Part shown: piece by piece, positions 14,902-20,583 of the stretch | Layout of the letters: each line of letters starts with the position of its first letter | Position numbering within the stretch: position 1 is the stretch's first letter | NCBI GenBank assembly: GCA_018816605.1 | Contig: JAHIVS010000317.1 | Span: 1 to 20,583, forward strand | Direction: 5' to 3' | DNA from: Pseudomonadota bacterium | Lineage (GTDB): Bacteria > Desulfobacterota > Desulfobacteria > Desulfobacterales > Desulfobacteraceae | DNA: 20,583 nucleotides | Notes under the pieces: model-generated | The model's database searches: none | The model's input: only the letters and a program-made list of their open reading frames with translations | Told to the model about the DNA's origin: nothing | Made by a program: the position numbers and the translations under genes

Positions 14902-15813
14902 TTAGTTTTCCTTCGAATTCCACAGGCACAAGGTGGCATAGGCTCTGTACGGCCGCCACTTTTCAGCCAGGGAGACGATCTGTTTTCTGGAGGGGGTCTT
15001 GCCTTCCTTTGTAAGCGCGCGAATCACCCCTAGATCCGTTGCAGGAAAGCTGTCAATCATTCCCAATCCTCTCATGGCAACATAATGACTGGTCCACTCG
15101 CCGATTCCTTTTACAGCAGAAAAGGCCTGATGAAAGGTTTCAAAAGATTGATTTGCCGTTAGATTTAACTTTTTGTCCACAAGGGTTTGGGCAACATTTT
15201 TCAGGGTGGCCTGCCGGGTCTTGGTGATGCCCAGGTTCTCCAGATCAAGGGCCAATAATTCAAAGGGATCTGGGAAAAAAAAATCCAATCCAAACGGATA
15301 GCCGGGGCCGCCCGTCAATGCAGCTTTTCCGGCGACTCTTCCCGCCAGGGTGGTGGCGGCCTTCACAGATATCTGCTGGCCCAGGATTGCCCTTACGACA
15401 AACTCAAAGGGCGCAAAGGCAACGGGCAGCCGGGGAACCTGGCCGGCGTCCATTCCCTTGGACAAGTGCGCATCCTTTGAAAATTTTAAGTTTATTTTTG
15501 TAAAATCCCTATCAAGATCAAACATCCTGCGGACCCTGTCGGCAATTTCCGTATCACAGCCTGTCCCTTCACAGGTTACCTCAAGTTCCAGACACGATTG
15601 TCCAGGGCAATCCCTGACAACAAAAAACCCTTTTGTTTTGTTGATTCTAAAGGTTCTGGCGTATTGAGTGTCTGTAACAAGTTCCACCCCGGCCATTGCC
15701 CTTGGCTTCATAAAAGAGAGCACCGGGGAAAGGTCGAAGGGCTTTTTGTATTTCAGCAAAACTGTTTTCCCGGGGGACATATTCATCGTTTTGTCTCTGT
15801 TTTTGTTTACCAT
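14902..15813 (-). CDS. DNA-3-methyladenine glycosylase II (AlkA-type HhH-GPD)
   Basis: The 303-residue base-excision repair enzyme removes alkylated purines from DNA. It has an AlkA N-terminal domain (to about residue 115) and an HhH-GPD catalytic domain with FEFVVRAILGQQISVKAA (137-153), the helix-hairpin-helix VKGIGEWTSHYVAMR (234-248) and the catalytic Asp in FPATDLG (D260). No Ada-type N-terminal domain is fused. The ATG at 15786 (MNMSPG) is an equally possible start; neither has a good ribosome binding site. It is the third gene of the sigma-54-regulator/M24-peptidase unit, 18 bases after the peptidase stop, and its end faces the histidine kinase end seven bases away with no hairpin between. 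Why a DNA repair gene sits here is unclear. Confidence 0.9.
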   Translation of the reverse strand: MVNKNRDKTMNMSPGKTVLLKYKKPFDLSPVLSFMKPRAMAGVELVTDTQYARTFRINKTKGFFVVRDCPGQSCLELEVTCEGTGCDTEIADRVRRMFDLDRDFTKINLKFSKDAHLSKGMDAGQVPRLPVAFAPFEFVVRAILGQQISVKAATTLAGRVAGKAALTGGPGYPFGLDFFFPDPFELLALDLENLGITKTRQATLKNVAQTLVDKKLNLTANQSFETFHQAFSAVKGIGEWTSHYVAMRGLGMIDSFPATDLGVIRALTKEGKTPSRKQIVSLAEKWRPYRAYATLCLWNSKEN

Positions 15814-15831
15814 GGCAAGAAGGTTCCCAGG

Positions 15832-17037
15832 CTAACAGGAAAAGACCCCGGGCCGGGTTTGACTCAAAAACCGACTGCCTGTGTCCGTTATCAGAATCAC
15901 ACTCTCCATACCCGCTGCAAACCTGTCCTTGAAGATAAACTTGGGCTCCACGGCAAAGACCATGCCCGGCTGTAAAAGCGGGGTCCTGCCCTTTGCCAGA
16001 AGCGGATTTTCCACCAGTTCCAGACCGATCCCATGGCCCACAAACCGGGATTTCAAATGGGGAAGTCCCAAATATTCCTGTTCATACCCCATTTTGGCCG
16101 CCGTTCTCACAGAGGCATCAAAAATATCCCCCATCACGGCACCGGGTTTCATGGCCTCCTGTATCCGGTTGAGGATTTCCATGGCTGCCATGCTTGCGGC
16201 CGCGGCTTCCGGTTCCATTTTTCCCAGAACAAACATTCTGGATTCGTCCATGTGATACCCGTTGACCATGGTTCCCAAATCAATGAGAATGGGTTCGTTT
16301 TCCCGGATCAGCTTGGGACCTGCCCCAAAGGGATAGGCCGTGCAGGTGCCGGTGCCGCAGACCGGTGAATCCAGGGCCCCCGCCATGCCACCTGTTATCC
16401 CGCTCATCAGGTGAAAGGAGAACCCCTCTGACCGATAATGGCGCATCCAGAGCTTGCCCGAATGGCCAAAGGTTCTGGCAAATGCTTCAACGCTGCCGCA
16501 AAACGCCATTTCAGAAATCCCGGGGGTCAGATTTTTTTCTATGAAATCAAAGGTCTTTCTGGAAACCCTTGCCGCCTTTTCCATCTGCCCAATTTCATAG
16601 GGAGATTTGATCTGGCGGCAAACCTCAATCAAAGGGGTTCCATCCACAAAAACCGTTGATTTAAACAACCCCTGGTAAAAGTGATACTCCCTGACCGGCA
16701 CCACATCAAAGGCCAGTCCCATGGTGGATGGATGCCCTTGAAAGAACTCCATTATCCTATGGGGAATCTGGGTGACGGACACGACAGAAATGATATCCCT
16801 GATGGGGGTTTCAAGCGCTGCCCTGGGCAGGTAGCGCTTGACAAAGAGCAACGGATCCCCTTCCAGGCAAACATACAGATAGCAGTCCTGGGCCGTACCG
16901 GAAAAATAATAGATATCCGGCTTATGGGTTAAAAAAACGGACGCTATCCCCGCTTCTTCCATATGGCGTTTCAGTCTTTTTATCCGGGAAAAAATTTCAG
17001 ACTCCGGGGTGATGTCCAGGGGCAAATCAGGATTCAT
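15832..17037 (-). CDS. M24 family metallopeptidase (Xaa-Pro aminopeptidase / creatinase-like)
   Basis: The 401-residue protein has an N-terminal creatinase-like domain (about 12-140, HKPDIYYFSGTAQDCYLYV) and a pita-bread catalytic domain with all five dinuclear metal ligands: D253 (LIDLGTMVNGY), D264 (HMDESRMF), H335 (VGHGIGLEL), E364 (AVEPKF) and E378 (GMESVILI). It probably cleaves Xaa-Pro peptides, though non-peptide substrates such as creatine occur in the family. A longer open frame reaches 17247, but its first 70 residues lie over the sigma-54 regulator in another frame and have no family similarity. The start at 17037 gives MNPDLPLD and an 11-base overlap with the regulator stop, suggesting coupled translation. 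No signal peptide is seen. Confidence 0.9.
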   Translation of the reverse strand: MNPDLPLDITPESEIFSRIKRLKRHMEEAGIASVFLTHKPDIYYFSGTAQDCYLYVCLEGDPLLFVKRYLPRAALETPIRDIISVVSVTQIPHRIMEFFQGHPSTMGLAFDVVPVREYHFYQGLFKSTVFVDGTPLIEVCRQIKSPYEIGQMEKAARVSRKTFDFIEKNLTPGISEMAFCGSVEAFARTFGHSGKLWMRHYRSEGFSFHLMSGITGGMAGALDSPVCGTGTCTAYPFGAGPKLIRENEPILIDLGTMVNGYHMDESRMFVLGKMEPEAAAASMAAMEILNRIQEAMKPGAVMGDIFDASVRTAAKMGYEQEYLGLPHLKSRFVGHGIGLELVENPLLAKGRTPLLQPGMVFAVEPKFIFKDRFAAGMESVILITDTGSRFLSQTRPGVFSC

Positions 17038-18700
17038 GGGTCGCCTGCCCTTTAAAGGAATGAAGGTTGATCTGGTATTTTTTAATTCGGGAACAAAGGG
17101 TGGTGGGAGCACACCCCATGCGGGCGGCAGCCCCCCCCGGTCCGTATATTTTTCCCCGGGTCCGGCCAAGGACATTGATGATATTGGTTTTGATAAACCC
17201 ATCCATTTCCCTGTCCGTGTACACCCGCTTTCTGGCGTGCTCGTCAAAAGTGTCCTGGCCAGGAAATATCACGGATTCACTTGTGTCCGGAAAGACAAAT
17301 TCAAGGGCAGAACCGCGGGAGGTGATCATGGACCGCTCAATCACATTCCGCAGCTCCCGGACATTTCCGGGCCATCCATAGGCCTCGAGGCGCTTTAAAT
17401 CAGCCGGCCGGAGGCGAAGGGATTTTCGGTTCATCTGGGCTGCCACCTGGTCTGTAAAATGCCTTGCCAAAAGCGGTATATCCTCTTTTCTGCCCCTGAG
17501 GGGGGCCATCTCTATGGGAAAAACATTGAGACGATAGTACAGGTCCCGGCGAAACCTTCCTCTGGCCACTTCTTCTCTGATATCCCGGTTGGTGGCAGCG
17601 ATGATCCTCACATTGACCTGCCGGGTATGATCTTCACCGATCCGTTCATAGGTGCCTTCCTGGAGTACCCGGAGCAGTTTCCCCTGGAGGGCGGGCGGCA
17701 GTTCACCGATTTCATCCAGAAACAGGGTTCCCTTGTCCGCTGCCTGAAACCGGCCGGCCCGGTCCTTGACCGCCCCGGTAAATGCCCCTTTAACATGGCC
17801 GAAGAATTCGCTTTCATAGAGTTCCGAAGGGATGGTGGCGCAATTGACCTTTATCATGGGGTAGTCACGCCTTAAACTTCTTTTGTGAATTTCCCGTGCC
17901 ACCAACTCCTTACCCGTGCCCGACTCCCCGAAAATAAAGACCGAGGCATCCGTGGGGGCCACAAGTTCGATCTGGTTGAGCGTGTTCATGAGCGCCGGAC
18001 TCTGGCCCACAATATCCCCAAACGCCCTGGCATCATCGATTTCTTCCTTTAAATACCTGTTTTCCAGCTCCAGCTGGGACTTGAGGTGCTCTATCTGATG
18101 CAAGGCCCTGGCATTGGCAATGGAAAGACCGGTATGATTGGCGATCATCTTCAACCAAAACCGGCCTTCCTGGATCCGTTTTGCCTGGATCCTCGAATAA
18201 ATCGCCACCACCCCAAAAACCTCGTCCTTGAACTTAAGGGGCTGGGCACCGAATCCCAGAAGGCCTTCCCCCTTTGCCCAGATATCCCGGGCCTGCCAGT
18301 CCGGGTCCGATTCAATCTCATCAGAGGTCAGGGAACGCCCTTTTTGGGCCACCTTTCCCACACAGGTGATGCCCAGGGGAACCCGTCTTCCTTGGCCCTT
18401 CAGGTCAGACCAGTCATGGGGCGGCAAAGAGACGGACTTACCGGCGCAGGCCATAAGGTGCAGGCATTTTTTTTCCTCGCCCCCGCCCCTTGCCATGGTG
18501 CAGACCTGAACCGAACCGCAATCCTCGCAGAAATCTGCCTTTTGCATCAGCCAGATCCGGACCAGCGCCACGTGGGGCCGAAGCACCATCCGTGTCACAA
18601 TCAGGTCCAGCAGAACCGTTACGGATCGCTCCTGGGCCATGTCCATGAGCAGTTGTTTTAAGGATTCAAATTCAGGTGAATAGGCTGCATCTATTTTCAT
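17027..18700 (-). CDS. Sigma-54-dependent transcriptional activator with Cys-rich GAF sensor domain
   Basis: The 557-residue protein has a GAF sensor (about 25-200), an AAA+ domain (about 228-460) and a Fis-type helix-turn-helix (about 515-545, GKIYGPGGAAARMGCAPTTLCSRI). The AAA+ part has Walker A GESGTGKE (258-265), the sigma-54 contact loop GAFTGA (305-310), Walker B GTLFLDE (324-330) and arginine-rich RRDLYYRLN. It should remodel sigma-54 RNA polymerase at -24/-12 promoters. The GAF domain holds Cys at 58, 61, 67, 79 and 85 (CEDCGSVQVC, then CLHLMAC) plus C113, a pattern fitting a metal, Fe-S or redox sensor. It is divergent from the reductive-dehalogenase-like gene, which has a sigma-54 promoter, and leads the operon with the M24 peptidase and AlkA genes. 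Confidence 0.94.
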   Translation of the reverse strand: MKIDAAYSPEFESLKQLLMDMAQERSVTVLLDLIVTRMVLRPHVALVRIWLMQKADFCEDCGSVQVCTMARGGGEEKKCLHLMACAGKSVSLPPHDWSDLKGQGRRVPLGITCVGKVAQKGRSLTSDEIESDPDWQARDIWAKGEGLLGFGAQPLKFKDEVFGVVAIYSRIQAKRIQEGRFWLKMIANHTGLSIANARALHQIEHLKSQLELENRYLKEEIDDARAFGDIVGQSPALMNTLNQIELVAPTDASVFIFGESGTGKELVAREIHKRSLRRDYPMIKVNCATIPSELYESEFFGHVKGAFTGAVKDRAGRFQAADKGTLFLDEIGELPPALQGKLLRVLQEGTYERIGEDHTRQVNVRIIAATNRDIREEVARGRFRRDLYYRLNVFPIEMAPLRGRKEDIPLLARHFTDQVAAQMNRKSLRLRPADLKRLEAYGWPGNVRELRNVIERSMITSRGSALEFVFPDTSESVIFPGQDTFDEHARKRVYTDREMDGFIKTNIINVLGRTRGKIYGPGGAAARMGCAPTTLCSRIKKYQINLHSFKGQATHES

Positions 18701-18718
18701 GACGGCAAATTACACGAA

Positions 18719-18767
18719 ATATCATGGTTTTACAACGAAAAATATCATGGAAACGATATCTCGTTGT
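18719..18767. promoter_or_regulatory. Candidate upstream activator sites for the sigma-54 regulator
   Basis: ATATCATGG occurs twice as a direct repeat (18719-18727 and 18742-18750), 23 bases apart or about two helical turns, each preceded by an ACGA-like stretch. An overlapping dyad pairs ACAACGA...ATATC (18732-18746) with GATAT-C-TCGTTGT (18755-18767). The cluster lies roughly 80-130 bases upstream of the predicted sigma-54 start site, the usual place for activator binding. It is also just upstream of the regulator's own start codon. Confidence 0.6.
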
Positions 18768-18822
18768 TCGAATTTTTTTCACCCCCCTTCTCCACCAAAA
18801 GCCCCTGGCATACAATCGCTAC

Positions 18823-18838
18823 TGGCACAAAAATTGTA
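18823..18838 (+). promoter_or_regulatory. Sigma-54 (-24/-12) promoter of the reductive-dehalogenase-like gene
   Basis: TGGCAC (18823-18828), a five-base A spacer and TTGTA (18834-18838) match TGGCAC-N5-TTGCA with one substitution, C to T in the -12 GC. The 10 bases between GG and GT are the required spacing. Transcription should start near 18848, about 58 bases before the ATG. Confidence 0.8.
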
Positions 18839-18905
18839 TTCAATGGCGGCAGAACCCAAAAAGGGTCTCCCTGGAGCCCCACACACACTTATCAGGAGCT
18901 AGGAC

Positions 18906-20150
18906 ATGACCAGAATATTTACCTCGGATTTCCGGGACAATTGCCGAAAAAATCGGCCGGATCCCTTTCCGGTCCACACCCTTGACCGGGTGGACCGACC
19001 CACCACCCTTATCAAGGACTCTGCAATAGTGCGGGTAGACGAACGGGCGGGCGGATTTTACAGAGCTGGCAAAGGCGAATTCGGCGACCACCTTAAACGC
19101 GAGTACAAGCGCTTTGTGGCAAAGCACCCCCTGTCCGGCGCCCTGTGCACCATGGCCGGCGCCCTGGGCCACATGGTGGACGAACCCGAAAAAATTGAAG
19201 CAGCCGGAAAAACCCCCTGGGGGGTCTCCTCCTGGGCCCCCATGCCCCATATGTCCGAAATTCCCGCACCCGGAACCAAAGATCCCGTTGCCAATGCCCT
19301 TCACATCAAGGAAACCGCCTATTTTTTAAGGTCCGACATGGTGGGCATCTGCAAGCTCCCCCCCTATGCTGTCTTTTCCCACTCCAAGCACAATGGCAAG
19401 CCAATCCACCTGCCCCACAAATATGCCATTGCCATTGTCATTGACCAGGACTGGCGGACGGCCGCAGCCTTTAGCGGCAATGACTGGATCTCCAATGCCA
19501 TGAGCTTTGTCTCCTATTCCCACTCAGGCTTTATCGCCTGTATCCTGGCCGACTATATCCGGCGGCTGGGATATCCGGCCAGGGCCCACCATGCCATGAA
19601 TTACCAGGTGGCCGTCCCTCCCATCCTTCTGTGGGCCGGTATCGGAGAGATGAGCCGCATGGGGGATGTGGTAATCAGCCCCTTTTTGGGCCCCCGGTTC
19701 AAGGCAGCCATCGTCACCACAGACATGCCGCTTTCCATTGACCGGCCCATTGATTTCGGCCTCCAGGACTTTTGCGGCAAATGCGGAAAATGTGCAGAAC
19801 ACTGCCCCTCCCAGGCCATTTCCTATGGTGACAAGGTCCTGCACAACGGATATGAAAAATGGGAAAATAATGTGGAAAAATGCACCGCCATGCGGGTGGG
19901 AAACCCCAATGGATCCGGGTGCGGCACCTGCATCAAGGTCTGTCCCTGGAACAAGCCCTTTACCCCCTTCCACCGGAGCATCAACTGGACATTGAGAAAA
20001 TTTCCCCGAACCCGGCGCTTTGGAATCTGGTGCGATGATCTCATGGGATATCACAAACCCGACCATTCAAAAAAATGGTGGCTGGACCTGGATCTTGTGA
20101 ATAACGCCTTTGTGAAGCCGGACAAATCCGGGTTTTCAAGAAAAAATTGA
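18906..20150 (+). CDS. Reductive-dehalogenase-like corrinoid/iron-sulfur protein without TAT signal
   Basis: The 414-residue protein has the RdhA layout: a B12-binding nitroreductase-like core (about 130-285; SYSHSGFIACILADYIRRLGY, AGIGEMSRMG, TDMPLSIDRPIDFG). Two [4Fe-4S] motifs follow, with C290, C293, C296, C300 (CGKCGKCAEHCPS) and C326, C339, C342, C346 (GCGTCIKVCPWNK). Known respiratory RdhA proteins are usually 450-550 residues and begin with a twin-arginine signal; this one starts MTRIFTSDFRDN, so it should stay in the cytoplasm, and no RdhB membrane anchor is nearby. It could reduce a halogenated or other activated aromatic compound. A distant relation to QueG explains part of the fold. 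AGGAG (18894-18898) is well placed. A sigma-54 promoter and the divergent activator indicate tight induction. Confidence 0.88.
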   Translation: MTRIFTSDFRDNCRKNRPDPFPVHTLDRVDRPTTLIKDSAIVRVDERAGGFYRAGKGEFGDHLKREYKRFVAKHPLSGALCTMAGALGHMVDEPEKIEAAGKTPWGVSSWAPMPHMSEIPAPGTKDPVANALHIKETAYFLRSDMVGICKLPPYAVFSHSKHNGKPIHLPHKYAIAIVIDQDWRTAAAFSGNDWISNAMSFVSYSHSGFIACILADYIRRLGYPARAHHAMNYQVAVPPILLWAGIGEMSRMGDVVISPFLGPRFKAAIVTTDMPLSIDRPIDFGLQDFCGKCGKCAEHCPSQAISYGDKVLHNGYEKWENNVEKCTAMRVGNPNGSGCGTCIKVCPWNKPFTPFHRSINWTLRKFPRTRRFGIWCDDLMGYHKPDHSKKWWLDLDLVNNAFVKPDKSGFSRKN

Positions 20151-20211
20151 CTTACCCCGTCCAAATTTGTAAAAGACTAAGTTCAATCCTATACAAAAGA
20201 TGGAGTTCACC

Positions 20212-20583
20212 ATGGCCCTGCCCTGGAAAGTTGTAGATCAATTTATGACCCAAGATGAAGGCGTTCTGGAGCTTCGCCAGCGGGGCAAGGCAGACTTTAT
20301 CATCACCCTTGGCACCCAGGTGCTCATGAACTCCATGGCCCAGCGCTCGGAGATCGCCCTGGGAACCCTTGGGGCCAGCCCCCTGAAAAACCACCCGGCA
20401 CCCAGGGTGATGGTGGGGGGCCTGGGCATGGGCATCACCCTCAGGGCAGTGCTGGATTTACTGACCGATACAGCTAGGGTCGTGGTCTGGGAACTCAACC
20501 CAAAAATCTGCCAATGGTGCCGGGGACCGCTTTCAGACTTAACAAACGGGGCGGTTTCAGACCCCCGGGTTTGTGTTGAGATC
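20212..20583 (+). CDS. Spermidine synthase-like / Rossmann methyltransferase-fold protein (3' truncated)
   Basis: The frame is open from an ATG at 20212 to the window end, giving the first 124 residues. GGAG lies seven bases upstream. After an N-terminal strand-rich section (GVLELRQRGKADFIITLGTQVLMNSMAQRSE), the glycine loop VMVGGLGMGITLRAVLD and the acidic end of the next strand (VVVWELNPKICQW) are typical of spermidine synthase-like and related nucleotide-binding Rossmann proteins. The product could be an aminopropyltransferase or a methyltransferase; the catalytic C-terminal part is outside the window. It is 61 bases downstream of the RdhA-like gene with no terminator between, so the two are probably cotranscribed. 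Confidence 0.75.
   Translation, partial: MALPWKVVDQFMTQDEGVLELRQRGKADFIITLGTQVLMNSMAQRSEIALGTLGASPLKNHPAPRVMVGGLGMGITLRAVLDLLTDTARVVVWELNPKICQWCRGPLSDLTNGAVSDPRVCVEI

Noticed and set aside
17038..17247. 70-residue N-terminal extension of the M24 peptidase
   Set aside because: It lies over the helix-turn-helix end of the sigma-54 regulator and is low-complexity with no similarity to M24 proteins.
18806..18820. A second TGGCA...GC sigma-54-like site upstream of the RdhA-like gene
   Set aside because: GG and GC are separated by nine bases instead of ten, which abolishes sigma-54 recognition; the site at 18823-18838 has correct spacing.
18906..20150. Epoxyqueuosine reductase (QueG) as the identity of the B12/Fe-S protein
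   Set aside because: The fold is related, but the corrinoid-domain motifs and second cluster spacing (C326...C339xxC342xxxC346P) fit reductive dehalogenases better, and the sigma-54 context does not suit a tRNA-modification enzyme.

Overview
The window reads as chromosomal DNA from an anaerobic marine-type sulfate reducer of the Desulfobacterota, most likely Desulfobacteraceae (Desulfobacula, Desulfobacter or Desulfotignum-like). This is an inference. It rests on a stand-alone Ni-Fe carbon monoxide dehydrogenase, several cysteine-rich sensor proteins, a reductive-dehalogenase-like corrinoid protein under a sigma-54 promoter, ferredoxin-fused oxidoreductases, and protein families that resemble those of this group. 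I see no rRNA, tRNA, CRISPR array, intact insertion sequence or phage gene.

Layout. Bases 1-1670 (+): the end of a GltD-like FAD/NAD(P) oxidoreductase with two [4Fe-4S] motifs, then a GAF-ANTAR RNA-binding regulator. Bases 1710-3391 (-): a metallophosphoesterase followed by a ParB-like protein fused to an Lrp/AsnC-type ligand domain. Bases 3392-3943 hold no convincing gene but several inverted repeats and possible gene debris. Bases 3944-6583 (+): a complete polar amino acid ABC importer (binding protein, internal terminator, permease with an extra extracytoplasmic domain, ATPase), closed by a strong terminator. Bases 6992-8953 (+): cooS, then tetR at 9181-9819. The dyad in front of tetR has a clear look-alike in front of cooS, so the TetR protein is a good candidate regulator of both. 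Bases 9856-10770 (-): an AEC-family carrier, divergent from a gntR gene at 11038-11709 that has a near-consensus sigma-70 promoter and two dyads. Then ackA (acetate kinase) and an orphan PAS-GAF histidine kinase with a cysteine cluster inside its ATPase domain.

Bases 14902-18700 (-) form an operon: a sigma-54 activator with a cysteine-rich GAF domain, an M24 metallopeptidase (11-base overlap) and an AlkA-type DNA glycosylase. Divergent from it, behind a near-consensus -24/-12 promoter and a repeat cluster that looks like an activator site, lies a cytoplasmic reductive-dehalogenase-like B12/Fe-S protein (18906-20150), then the start of a spermidine-synthase-like Rossmann protein that runs off the window.

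The most interesting units are (1) the sigma-54 regulator / reductive-dehalogenase-like locus, whose promoter, upstream sites and sensor can all be read from the sequence, (2) the cooS-tetR pair with a shared operator, suggesting CO dehydrogenase control by a TetR protein instead of CooA or RcoM, and (3) the domain fusions: permease plus beta-barrel insert, and ParB-like plus RAM.
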